In this document: one piece after another, positions 33,616 through 41,629 of the stretch
Layout: each line of letters begins with the position of its first letter
Position numbering within the stretch: the stretch's first letter is position 1
Assembly: GCF_019857205.1 (NCBI RefSeq)
Contig: NZ_JAHWXO010000001.1
Span: 372,001 to 436,000, forward strand
Origin: Qipengyuania pacifica
GTDB taxonomy: Bacteria; Pseudomonadota; Alphaproteobacteria; Sphingomonadales; Sphingomonadaceae
Length of the DNA stretch: 64,000 nt
Direction: 5' to 3'
Translations under genes and position numbers: made by a program
Notes under the pieces: model-generated
What the model was told of the DNA's origin: nothing
The model's database searches: none
What the model saw: only the letters and a program-made list of their open reading frames with translations

Positions 33616-35355
33616 TTGAATAATCTTGTAGAACTGGCGGTACCGGTCGGTGCGGTCGTCGTATTTATTCTCGTCGTCGGGCTGACAATTGCACGGCTGT
33701 ACCGCCGCGCTTCGAAGGAAGTCGCTTTCGTACGCACGGGCGTGGGCGGGGAAAAAGTCGTGATGAACGGCGGCGCGCTGGTGCTGCCGGTGTTCCACGA
33801 AACGATGCCGGTCAACATGAACACCGTGGTGCTGGCCGTGGTGCGGCGCGACACCGAAGCGCTGATTACACTGGACCGCCTTCGTATCGACGTGAAGGCC
33901 GAATTCTATGTCCGCGTGCGGCCCGATGCGGGCGCGATCGCCATGGCCGCGCAGACGCTGGGACAGCGCACGATGGTGCCCGAGGCGCTGAAGGATCTGG
34001 TCGAAGGCAAGTTCGTCGATGCCCTGCGCTCCGTCGCCGCCGGCATGACCATGAACGAATTGCACGAGCAGCGCGCCGACTTCGTCCAGAAGGTGCAGCA
34101 GGCGAGTTCCAACGATCTCGCCATGAACGGGCTCGAACTGGAATCGGTTTCGCTCACCGGGCTGGACCAGACCAGCATCGAACATTTCAACGCCAACAAC
34201 GCCTTCGACGCGGAAGGCCTGACCAAGCTGACCGAGCAGATCGAAGCGCGCAAGAAACTGCGCAACGATATCGAGCAGGACACCCGCGTCCAGATGGAAA
34301 CCAAGAACCTCGAGGCGAGCCAGCGCTCGTTCGAGATCAGCCGCGATCAGGAATATGCGCGGCTGGAGCAGGAGCGTGAAGTCGAGGTCCGGCGCGCGGC
34401 GCAATCGGCCGAGATCGCCCGCGAACAGGCCGAACGCAACCGCGAGGCGGATGCCGCTCGGATCGAAGCGAAGAAGCAGGTCGATGCCCAGCAGATCGAA
34501 GCCGACCGGCTTGTCGAGGAAGCGCGAATCGACCAGCAGCGCGCGCTCGAGATCGCACGGCAGGAGCAGCAGATCGCCGTTCAGAACAAGAGCCGCGAGG
34601 AAAGCCAGGCCAAGGCCGACGCCGACGAGGCCCGCGCCAAGGCGGTGGCTGCGGAAGAACAGGTCGCTACCTCACGCGAAAGCGAAATCGCCGAGCGCCA
34701 GAAGAAGATCGAACTGATCGAAGCGTCGAAGCAGGCCGAACGTGATGCCATCAAGATCCGCGTCGATGCCGAAGCCGAAAAGGATGCTGCATCCAACCGC
34801 GCCGAGGCCGCCCGCCGCGAAGCGGAAGGCGAGGCGGAGGCCGAAAAGCTGCGCGCCGAAGCCGCCCGCGTGCGTTTCGAGGTCGAAGCTGCGGGTCAGA
34901 GGGCGATCAACGAGGCGGCCAACCTCCTGTCGTCCGACCAGATCAGCCTGCAGACCAAGCTGGCGCTGCTGAATGTGCTGCCCGAAGTCATCCGCGAAAG
35001 CGCAAAGCCCATGGAAGCGATCGATTCGATCAAGATCGTTCAGGTGGACGGGCTGACCAACGGCAATGGCAAGAGCGGGACGTCGACCACCGGAAACGGT
35101 TCGGGCAACCTTGCAAGCGATGCGGTGAGCGCAGCGCTTGCCTATCGGGCGCAGGCGCCCGTGCTAGACGGTCTGATGAAAGAACTGGGCCTCGACGGTT
35201 CGTCCTTGGACAATCTCGTGAAGGGGCCCGCAGCAGCCGAAACCTCGCCTCGCCTCGCCGAAGTGCAGGATGAACCGGCAGAAGAAGCGACAAAGCCTCA
35301 GGGCAAGGCGAAGACCGAGAAGGCTTCCGCCAAGGACGACGCCGAGGTTGGGTAA
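33616..35355 (+). CDS. yqiK: Flotillin-family (SPFH/band 7) protein, YqiK-like
   Basis: A 579-residue membrane scaffold. It has an N-terminal helix LAVPVGAVVVFILVVGLTIARLYRR, then an SPFH domain, then a long coiled coil rich in Ala, Glu, Arg and Lys (about residues 215-440). A C-terminal region holds the flotillin-like LLSSDQISLQTKLALLNVLPEVI. Translation appears to start at TTG: a very strong AAGGAGG lies five bases upstream and no ATG is near. Flotillins assemble large oligomers at membrane microdomains. A strong terminator follows. Confidence 0.9.
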   Translation: MNNLVELAVPVGAVVVFILVVGLTIARLYRRASKEVAFVRTGVGGEKVVMNGGALVLPVFHETMPVNMNTVVLAVVRRDTEALITLDRLRIDVKAEFYVRVRPDAGAIAMAAQTLGQRTMVPEALKDLVEGKFVDALRSVAAGMTMNELHEQRADFVQKVQQASSNDLAMNGLELESVSLTGLDQTSIEHFNANNAFDAEGLTKLTEQIEARKKLRNDIEQDTRVQMETKNLEASQRSFEISRDQEYARLEQEREVEVRRAAQSAEIAREQAERNREADAARIEAKKQVDAQQIEADRLVEEARIDQQRALEIARQEQQIAVQNKSREESQAKADADEARAKAVAAEEQVATSRESEIAERQKKIELIEASKQAERDAIKIRVDAEAEKDAASNRAEAARREAEGEAEAEKLRAEAARVRFEVEAAGQRAINEAANLLSSDQISLQTKLALLNVLPEVIRESAKPMEAIDSIKIVQVDGLTNGNGKSGTSTTGNGSGNLASDAVSAALAYRAQAPVLDGLMKELGLDGSSLDNLVKGPAAAETSPRLAEVQDEPAEEATKPQGKAKTEKASAKDDAEVG

Positions 35356-35376
35356 AAAATCCAGCTAGAAGGGAGC

Positions 35377-35400
35377 AAGGGGGCGCCGCGGCGCCCCCTT
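35377..35400. terminator. Bidirectional terminator between yqiK and galU
   Basis: AAGGGGGCGCC and GGCGCCCCCTT form a perfect inverted repeat of 11 bp arms with only two bases between, followed by TTCTTGG. It lies between two convergent genes and can serve both. Confidence 0.85.
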
Positions 35401-35410
35401 CTTGGTCCTC

Positions 35411-36301
35411 TTACTCCCCCAACAACCGCTCCGCCATCGCGCGTACTTCCGCGCCCATGTCTTCGCGTTCCATGGCGAGGGCCAGGGTTGCTTCGACGAA
35501 GCCGGTCTTGCTGCCGCAGTCGAAGCGGCGGCCGGCGAAGGTCACGGCGTGGAAGGGCTGGTTGCCGATCATCCGGGCCATGGCGTCGGTCAGCTGGATT
35601 TCACCGCCCGCGCCCTTTTCCTGGTCTTCCAGCAGGCGCATGACTTCGGGCTGGAGGATGTAGCGGCCCGAAACGATCTTGTTGCTGGGCGCTTCGGCCA
35701 CCGGCGGCTTTTCGACGAGGCCGGTGACTTCGGTCAGCGTCTCGCTCTTCACCTCGCCCGGCGCGATGACGCCGTAGCTGGAGACGGCTTCCTGCGGCAC
35801 TTCCAGCACCGAGATGAGGTTGCCGCCGACGTCGTTATAGGCATCGACCATCTGTTTCATGCAGCCGGTCCCGTCGCCCTTCTGCGCCACCATGAGCTCG
35901 TCCGGCAGCAGGATGGCGAAGGGTTCGTCGCCCACGATGGCGCGGGCGCACCAGATGGCATGGCCGAGGCCGAGCGGCACCTGCTGGCGCACGGTGATGA
36001 TGTCGCCCGGCGTCGCCCGGGTCGGCTCCAGCACCGAGAGGTCCTTGCCGCGTTCGCGCATCGTGTGTTCGAGCTCGTAGGCGATGTCGAAATGTTCGAC
36101 GATCGCGGTCTTGCCCCGGCCGGTGACGAAGATGATCTGTTCGATCCCCGCCTCGCGCGCTTCGTCCACCGCATACTGGATCAGCGGGCGGTCGACGATG
36201 GGCAGCAGTTCCTTGGGGATCGCTTTGGTCGCGGGGAGGAAACGCGTGCCCAGCCCGGCGACGGGAAAGACGGCTTTCTTGATCGGCTTGTGCTGGTTCA
36301 T
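35411..36301 (-). CDS. galU: UTP--glucose-1-phosphate uridylyltransferase
   Basis: A 296-residue enzyme making UDP-glucose for envelope polysaccharides. It has the nucleotide-binding GLGTRFLPATKAIPKELLPI, the segment FVTGRGKTAIVEHFD, the sugar-nucleotide motif GLGHAIWCA and ITGLVEKP-like VTGLVEKPPVAEAPSN. Length matches the family. It is transcribed alone on the minus strand, divergent from murA with 136 bp between. Confidence 0.95.
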   Translation of the reverse strand: MNQHKPIKKAVFPVAGLGTRFLPATKAIPKELLPIVDRPLIQYAVDEAREAGIEQIIFVTGRGKTAIVEHFDIAYELEHTMRERGKDLSVLEPTRATPGDIITVRQQVPLGLGHAIWCARAIVGDEPFAILLPDELMVAQKGDGTGCMKQMVDAYNDVGGNLISVLEVPQEAVSSYGVIAPGEVKSETLTEVTGLVEKPPVAEAPSNKIVSGRYILQPEVMRLLEDQEKGAGGEIQLTDAMARMIGNQPFHAVTFAGRRFDCGSKTGFVEATLALAMEREDMGAEVRAMAERLLGE

Positions 36302-36437
36302 GGCTGCAGGGGGTAAGTCGCCAGCGGTATCGGGTCAATCGACATAGGTTATGCGGCATGCGCGCTCCTGGCCCGCTGCCGTGATGCGACAGCGGCGTGA
36401 CGCTTGCCAGCGGCGCTGCCTTCTCTAAGGAAGCGGC

Positions 36438-37721
36438 ATGGACAAACTGATCATTCGTGGCGGCAATCGCCTTTCCGGTACCATTCCGATTTCGGGCGCG
36501 AAGAATGCCGCGCTCACCCTGATTCCCTGTGCGCTGCTGACCGAAGAGCCGGTGACGCTGCGCAATCTGCCGCGGCTGGCCGATATCGACGGGTTTCAGC
36601 ACCTGATGGGCCAGTTCGGCGTGGCGCACACGATCCAGGGCCAGCGACCGGAAGATTTCGGCCGCGTGGTCACGCTGGAAGCGACGCGGCTGACCGGCAC
36701 CGTCGCGCCATACGAACTGGTGCGCAAGATGCGCGCCTCCATCCTCGTGCTCGGCCCGATGCTGGCGCGCATGGGCGAGGCGACCGTGTCGCTGCCCGGC
36801 GGCTGCGCGATCGGCAACCGTCCGATCGATCTGCATCTGAAGGCGCTGGAGGCGTTCGGCGCGCATATCGAACTGGCGCAGGGTTACGTAAAGGCGAGCG
36901 CCCCCGACGGCGGCCTGCCCGGCGGCGATTTCGATTTCCCCATCGTGTCGGTCGGCGCGACGGAAAATGCGTTGATGGCGGCGGTGCTGTGCAACGGCAC
37001 CAGCAGGCTGATCAATGCCGCGCGCGAACCGGAAATCGTCGACCTGTGCCGGTTGCTCACCGCCATGGGTGCGGAGATCGAAGGTATCGGCACGTCCGAA
37101 CTGACGATCCACGGCGCCAAGCGGCTGCACGGTGCGACCTATCGCGTGATGCCGGACCGGATCGAGGCAGGCTCCTATGCCTGCGCTGCGGCGATCACCG
37201 GCGGCGACGTGCGACTGGAAGGTGCGGAAGCGGAAGACATGGGGTCCACCCTTCACGCGCTGCGCAATATCGGCGTCGAGATCGAGAGCGACAAGAAGGG
37301 AATCGATGTGCGCGCCAATGGACCGCTGAAGGCGCACAACCTCACCACCGCGCCATTCCCCGGCCTTGCCACCGACATGCAGGCGCAGCTGATGAGCCTG
37401 CTGACTCGGGCCGAAGGCACCAGCGTGCTGAAGGAAACGATTTTCGAGAACCGCTTCATGCATGTGCCCGAACTGGCGCGCATGGGGGCGGACATCGAAA
37501 CCGAAGGGCGCACGGCAATCGTGCGCGGGCCGGTCAACCTCACCGGCGCCGAAGTCATGGCGACCGATCTGCGCGCCTCGATGAGCCTAGTGATCGCGGG
37601 GCTTGCTGCAGAAGGCGAGACCACGGTGCGCCGGCTCTACCACCTCGACCGCGGTTACGAGCGGCTGGAAGAGAAGCTCCAGCTTGTCGGCGCGGATATC
37701 GAACGGGTTGGCGACGATTGA
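36438..37721 (+). CDS. murA: UDP-N-acetylglucosamine 1-carboxyvinyltransferase
   Basis: A 427-residue cytoplasmic enzyme that adds enolpyruvate to UDP-GlcNAc, the first committed step of peptidoglycan synthesis. Seen: the N-terminal [16 protein letters not shown], the active-site loop [18 protein letters not shown] with the phosphoenolpyruvate-adduct and fosfomycin-target cysteine, and [23 protein letters not shown]. The cysteine (not the resistant aspartate variant) is present. AAGGAAG precedes the ATG. Confidence 0.96.
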   Translation: MDKLIIRGGNRLSGTIPISGAKNAALTLIPCALLTEEPVTLRNLPRLADIDGFQHLMGQFGVAHTIQGQRPEDFGRVVTLEATRLTGTVAPYELVRKMRASILVLGPMLARMGEATVSLPGGCAIGNRPIDLHLKALEAFGAHIELAQGYVKASAPDGGLPGGDFDFPIVSVGATENALMAAVLCNGTSRLINAAREPEIVDLCRLLTAMGAEIEGIGTSELTIHGAKRLHGATYRVMPDRIEAGSYACAAAITGGDVRLEGAEAEDMGSTLHALRNIGVEIESDKKGIDVRANGPLKAHNLTTAPFPGLATDMQAQLMSLLTRAEGTSVLKETIFENRFMHVPELARMGADIETEGRTAIVRGPVNLTGAEVMATDLRASMSLVIAGLAAEGETTVRRLYHLDRGYERLEEKLQLVGADIERVGDD

Positions 37722-37783
37722 GCCAGCGGGTGCGGACCTTTCCGCGATGACGGGCGTTGGGTCAGCAACAAAGGAGTTTTGTC

Positions 37784-38005
37784 ATGCTACTCAAGCTTTT
37801 GACCCTCGGCGGGCTCGGATATGCCGGCTATCGCTATTACGAAAAGAACAGATCGCAGCCGGCGTTTTCCGGCAACCAGGGCAATGCCTCGGTGCGCGAC
37901 GCTGGTCCGGAATCCATGCGCGACAGTTCGGGCCGCAAATGGACGCAGGCTGACGAGGAAAGCGACCAGAGCTTCCCCGCCAGCGATCCGCCGGCCAATT
38001 ACTGA
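37784..38005 (+). CDS. Small protein with N-terminal helix and acidic SFPASDPP tail
   Basis: A 73-residue protein with a short hydrophobic N-terminus (LLKLLTLGGLGYAGYRYY), a polar middle and the C-terminal motif EESDQSFPASDPPANY. I recall similar SDP-rich tails in sphingomonad small proteins, but no function. The ribosome site AAGGAG supports this ATG. A strong hairpin terminator follows within 40 bases. Confidence 0.7.
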   Translation: MLLKLLTLGGLGYAGYRYYEKNRSQPAFSGNQGNASVRDAGPESMRDSSGRKWTQADEESDQSFPASDPPANY

Positions 38006-38037
38006 CCCGTTTACTCCAGTTGGAGAGGACGAGAGTC

Positions 38038-38298
38038 CTAAGGGGCGGTTGGAGCGATCCAGCCGCCCCTTTCATGTGTAACGAGCCAGATACGGATTGC
38101 CCCGGCAAGGCCCGGCGGCGTCGCGGCGCGGATACGCTCGGCATCGATCTGGGCGACCAGCGCGTTGATCGACTGGCTGCGCGCGGCAGCCGCTGCGGTC
38201 AGCATCTCCCAGAACATGGGTTCGAGACTGATCGACGTGCGATGGCCGTCGATCCGGACGGAGTATTTTTTCGGCGGATGGTACGGGGGCATTTCCAT
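38038..38298 (-). CDS. Ribbon-helix-helix domain protein
   Basis: An 86-residue protein. The segment KYSVRIDGHRTSISLEPMFWEMLTAAA gives the beta strand and first helix of a ribbon-helix-helix DNA-binding fold of the RHH_4 type. SINALVAQIDAERI is the second helix. It is probably a small dimeric transcription factor of unknown target. Its C-terminal codons lie within a terminator hairpin, so the end WIAPTAP may be a by-product of that structure. Confidence 0.78.
   Translation of the reverse strand: MEMPPYHPPKKYSVRIDGHRTSISLEPMFWEMLTAAAAARSQSINALVAQIDAERIRAATPPGLAGAIRIWLVTHERGGWIAPTAP
38041..38073 (+). terminator. Intrinsic terminator overlapping the 3' end of the RHH gene
   Basis: AGGGGCGGTTGGA pairs with TCCAGCCGCCCCT over 13 bp (one G-T wobble), with a GCGA tetraloop, then TTTC. 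It ends transcription of the 73-residue protein gene. On the other strand it encodes the last ten codons of the convergent ribbon-helix-helix gene. The core GGAGCGATCC is shared with the terminator after the M23 gene. Confidence 0.85.
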
Positions 38299-38386
38299 AA
38301 GCGGCGGCCCCTTACATCGCCGGGGCCGGGCCCGATACGATTTTTTTGGGGTGTGCGGTGAACCGTGCTGCGCCTAGGTTTCAGGC

Positions 38387-39124
38387 ATGGCTGACGGCTA
38401 TGACGAACTCACCGACAAGGAAAAGCAGACCCTGCGCCTGATGGTGCGCGGGCATGATGCGAAATCCGCGGCGAGCGAACTGGCGCTGTCGGTCCATACG
38501 ATCAACGAACGCCTGCGCGCCGCGCGACGCAAGCTGGAAGTCACCAGCAGCCGCGAGGCGGCCCGGCTGGTGCTGGAACGCGAAGGCGGGGACCCCGAAA
38601 AACCTGTATCCAGAGATTTGGGGGATGCGGCGGCCCGGCAAAGCGATGACGATGGCGGGGCAACGGCAGGCATGTCCGCCCGCCGTCGGATCCTTGCAGG
38701 AGTTGTCATCATGCTTACCCTTGCCGCAGCCGCACTGTTTCTCGTCCCCGCGATCGTCCAGAGCGACAATGCGGGCGGGGCAACCCGATCGTTACCCAGC
38801 GATGCCGAGGTCGAAAGCGCCGCGCGCACCTGGCTCGCGCTGCTCGATGCGGGCGACTGGGAGGCGAGCTATGCCGCGACCGCATCCTCGTTTCGCAAGG
38901 CCAACACGCTGAAGCTCTGGAGCGATACGGCGGAAAAGGTCCAGTCGGGCCTCGGGAAGACGCTTTCGCGCGACTATATCGGGCAGGACGATGTCCCGTC
39001 GCCGCAGGGCATCACCATCGTGAAGTTCCGGACGGATTTTGCCAATCGTACAGGCGTGGTCGAAACGATCTCGCTGGTGCGCGAAGACGGTGCGTGGAAA
39101 GTCGCAGGCATTTACGTGTCGTGA
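38387..39124 (+). CDS. LuxR-type HTH, membrane helix and DUF4019 domain protein
   Basis: A 245-residue protein. Residues 1-65 form a LuxR/GerE-like helix-turn-helix (LTDKEKQTLRLMVRGHDAKSAA then SVHTINERLRAARRKL). A transmembrane helix lies near 104-125 (ILAGVVIMLTLAAAALFLVPAIV). A periplasmic DUF4019 domain follows (AARTWLALLDAGDWEASYA...REDGAWKVAGIYVS). The layout suggests a one-component membrane-bound regulator that could sense an envelope signal, although the family is uncharacterised. It is convergent with phaB across a terminator hairpin. Confidence 0.82.
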   Translation: MADGYDELTDKEKQTLRLMVRGHDAKSAASELALSVHTINERLRAARRKLEVTSSREAARLVLEREGGDPEKPVSRDLGDAAARQSDDDGGATAGMSARRRILAGVVIMLTLAAAALFLVPAIVQSDNAGGATRSLPSDAEVESAARTWLALLDAGDWEASYAATASSFRKANTLKLWSDTAEKVQSGLGKTLSRDYIGQDDVPSPQGITIVKFRTDFANRTGVVETISLVREDGAWKVAGIYVS

Positions 39125-39129
39125 TGGGA

Positions 39130-39159
39130 GAGGGCGGATGCCTTGCGCGGTCCGCCCTC
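39130..39159. terminator. Hairpin between convergent DUF4019 and phaB genes
   Basis: GAGGGCGGA and TCCGCCCTC form a perfect 9-bp stem with a 12-base loop. The T-run is missing on both sides, so the efficiency as an intrinsic terminator is uncertain. Confidence 0.55.
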
Positions 39160-39166
39160 CCGCCGA

Positions 39167-39892
39167 TCAATACATGTGCTGGCCGCCGTTGATGCTCATG
39201 GTCGAACCAGTGACGAATTCGGCATGGTCGGAACACAGGAAGCTGACGCCGCGTGCGATCTCGCTCGCCTTGCCGAGCCGGCCGACGGGAATCTTGGCGA
39301 CGATCTTTTCCAGCACCGGTTCGGGCACGGCGGCGACCATGTCGGTGTCGATATAGCCCGGGGCGATGGCGTTGACGGTGATGCCGAAACGCGCGCCTTC
39401 CTGCGCCAGCGCCTTGGTGAAGCCGTGGATGCCGCTCTTCGCGGCGGCATAATTGACCTGGCCATACTGGCCCGCCTGCCCGTTGATCGAACCGATGTTG
39501 ACGATCCGGCCCCAGCCGCGTTCCTTCATGCCCGAAAAGGTCGCTTTGGCGAGGTTAAAGCAGCCGCCCAGATTGGTCCGCATCACGGCGTCCCAGTCTT
39601 CGTAGCTCATTTTTAGCAGCGTGCCGTCACGGGTGATGCCGGCATTGTTGACGACGACGTCGATCGGGCCGTGTTCTTCTGCCACCTTGCCGCAGGCATC
39701 CTGCACCGCGTCGAAATCGCCGACGTCGAACTTGATCGTCGCAATGCCGGTCTCATCGGTGAACTTGCGCGCCGCATCGTCATTGCCCGCATAATTGGCG
39801 ATGACGGTGAATTCGCGCTCGTCGCGCAGGCGTTCGCAGATGGCGCGGCCGATTCCGCGCGTGCCCCCGGTAACGATGGCAACACGTGTCAT
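39167..39892 (-). CDS. phaB: Acetoacetyl-CoA reductase (3-ketoacyl reductase, SDR)
   Basis: A 241-residue short-chain dehydrogenase. It has TGGTRGIGRAI for NADP(H), NNAG, catalytic Ser/Tyr/Lys in NIGSINGQAGQYGQVNYAAAKSGI, and the ending SINGGQHMY, which is characteristic of PhaB enzymes. It reduces acetoacetyl-CoA to (R)-3-hydroxybutyryl-CoA for polyhydroxybutyrate. The ATG is preceded by GGGAGAAAG. The synthase (phaC) and thiolase (phaA) are not adjacent, though a thiolase occurs elsewhere in the window. Confidence 0.9.
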   Translation of the reverse strand: MTRVAIVTGGTRGIGRAICERLRDEREFTVIANYAGNDDAARKFTDETGIATIKFDVGDFDAVQDACGKVAEEHGPIDVVVNNAGITRDGTLLKMSYEDWDAVMRTNLGGCFNLAKATFSGMKERGWGRIVNIGSINGQAGQYGQVNYAAAKSGIHGFTKALAQEGARFGITVNAIAPGYIDTDMVAAVPEPVLEKIVAKIPVGRLGKASEIARGVSFLCSDHAEFVTGSTMSINGGQHMY

Positions 39893-40005
39893 GATCTTTC
39901 TCCCAAGCTTTCCGTAGCGTTGCCACGACTTAAGCGAGGGATGCACGACGCGCCAAGTCCTTTCGCCCAGACGGGCGAGGATGCAGACGTATTTTCCGGT
40001 AGTGC

Positions 40006-40770
40006 CTAGAAGTTGACGCGGGTGCCGACGTAAACGGCCTGATCGTCTTCGACCCCATCGGTCAGCGGGGCAAGGCGGTTGTTATCCTTCGACAGGCGAA
40101 CGCCAGCCGTCACGTTGACGTTGCCGATCACGCGATAGGATGTACTGAGATCCACGCTCTGGCCGGGCAGGCCGTCGGGCGTGCGCAGTGAACGGGTGCC
40201 GCTGTCTTCCCGGTTGATCGCGACGCGCGAATTGAAGCGACTCGGCTTGTCGGCCTTTTCGCTCTTGTCCGGTGCGAAGGCGGCCAGATCGGGCATGCCC
40301 ATGTCGCGCAGGCCGACCGAAACGGTCTTGGGCTGCGTGGGCTGCGAGAAGCTCTGGTAACCGCGGGCGACGCCGAGGTTGTAACTGGTCGGGTTGACCG
40401 CAAGAACGCGTTCGCGGTTACCGGCGGTACCGACCGAATCGATGCCGCTGCGGATCGAAATCGCGCGGGCCGTTGCATCGTCCACCCGGACGGCCACGGT
40501 GACGGTGCGGTCCTTGCTCAGTCCCGGCTTGCTGGCCGGGGTGAAGCGAAGACCCTTTTCCCCCATCACGGCAGCGACGCGCGCAGCAAGCTGCGGATCG
40601 ATCTTGGCCGGGGTGAAGGGCAGGTAGGCGATGTCTTCGGGAAGTTCCGCGGCAGCACTGGCCTGAACGACGGCAAGGCCGGCAGCGGGAATGGAAAGGG
40701 CCAGACCGGCAGCAACCAGCGCCGCGGGTACGAACCGCGCCTTGCTCTGGTTTTTGACCGAATGTGCCAC
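40006..40770 (-). CDS. Exported protein of unknown function with outer-membrane-like C-terminus
   Basis: 254 residues if started at the GTG that has AGGAAAAG upstream; an ATG 23 codons earlier would put charged sequence before the signal. The signal peptide FVPAALVAAGLALSIPAAGLAVVQASAAAE is clear. The mature protein is rich in beta-prone segments. It ends NVNVTAGVRLSKDNNR...QAVYVGTRVNF, an aromatic-terminated strand as in outer-membrane barrels. I do not recognise the family. Confidence 0.65.
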   Translation of the reverse strand: MAHSVKNQSKARFVPAALVAAGLALSIPAAGLAVVQASAAAELPEDIAYLPFTPAKIDPQLAARVAAVMGEKGLRFTPASKPGLSKDRTVTVAVRVDDATARAISIRSGIDSVGTAGNRERVLAVNPTSYNLGVARGYQSFSQPTQPKTVSVGLRDMGMPDLAAFAPDKSEKADKPSRFNSRVAINREDSGTRSLRTPDGLPGQSVDLSTSYRVIGNVNVTAGVRLSKDNNRLAPLTDGVEDDQAVYVGTRVNF

Positions 40771-41103
40771 CGAATTTCTTTTCCTATGTTGCTGCACCAG
40801 TAAGCCAGAAATCCGCTGAACGGTCCCTGACTCCTGCATTAAAGGCGCAGGCGATTCCCTCTACTCCGGCAAACATCCTACCACTCGCCCATGCCTTGGC
40901 CAGCTTTTCCACAAAGCCTGGTGGTAATTGACAGAAAGTGTTGCCCAGTTTCCACAAGCACGCGCACCCTAACTTGTTCCCGGGCAATGAATTAAGGCCA
41001 TATTCACGCGCTGGAGACTGTGTGGGCCGCTGGCCCGTTTGCCTTGCTCCGAGGCGTGCAGGCATTATAGAGCCAAGAAACCTGCAGGATACCAAGGACC
41101 GAC
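40771..41103. other. 333-bp divergent intergenic region with promoter and TTTCCACAA repeats
   Basis: For the plus strand, TTGCTC (41044-41049) and TATAGA (41066-41071) are 16 bp apart and make a reasonable promoter for the DUF3576 gene. Two near-identical motifs, TTTTCCACA (40905-40913) and GTTTCCACA (40948-40956), resemble the DnaA-box consensus but are only two in number. No ORF or RNA gene is seen. Confidence 0.5.
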
Positions 41104-41553
41104 ATGAGCGCTTTCGCAAACATCCGCCGCCCCGCAACCTTCGCCGTTGCGATCGCAGCCACGGTTGGCCTCGCGGCATGCGGTGGCGGGCGCGAACGGC
41201 CGCGGGCCGACGTCGCAGCCTCACAGGTCACCACCATCGGTGTGAACTCCTATCTCTGGCGTGCCGCGCTCGATGCGGTCAGCTTCGCACCGCTGCTGCA
41301 GGCCGACAGCAATGGCGGCGTGATCGTGACCGACTGGTACGCCAACCCCAGCAATCCGGGCGAACGGGTGAAGATGACCGTCACCATCCTCGATTCGGAT
41401 CTGCGTGCCGATGCCCTGCGCGTTGCAGCAAGCCGCCAGGTCAATCAGGGCGGGACATGGGTCGATGCGCCGGTGCAGGCGGCAACCGTTCAGAAGCTGG
41501 AAGACGTCATCCTGACGAAGGCCCGCGAACTGCGCCGCGAAGCGATGGGCTGA
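41104..41553 (+). CDS. DUF3576 family lipoprotein
   Basis: A 149-residue protein with a lipoprotein signal ending GLAACGGG (Cys26). The mature domain has NSYLWRAALDAVSFAPLLQADSNGGVIVTDWY and a conserved-looking C-terminal part. This matches the alphaproteobacterial DUF3576 family, commonly encoded just before leuS. The function is unknown; an outer-membrane or periplasmic location is likely. It probably starts a DUF3576-leuS-lptE-holA transcription unit. Confidence 0.85.
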   Translation: MSAFANIRRPATFAVAIAATVGLAACGGGRERPRADVAASQVTTIGVNSYLWRAALDAVSFAPLLQADSNGGVIVTDWYANPSNPGERVKMTVTILDSDLRADALRVAASRQVNQGGTWVDAPVQAATVQKLEDVILTKARELRREAMG

Positions 41554-41629
41554 CCTGCGCAGGCATTGGCGGGCGCTGGCCTGAAAAGCGCCTTCCAATA
41601 GCCGGCAAAATCCGTAAACGCGGCTGCCT

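Noticed and set aside
40905-40956. DnaA-like boxes considered as a replication origin
   Set aside because: Only two imperfect sites, no AT-rich unwinding region, and no dnaA, hemE or parAB genes nearby.
41574-41594. GGCGCT...AGCGCC stem before leuS considered as a leucine attenuator
   Set aside because: No Leu-rich short ORF, no alternative pairing and no T-run; probably incidental or a weak processing hairpin.
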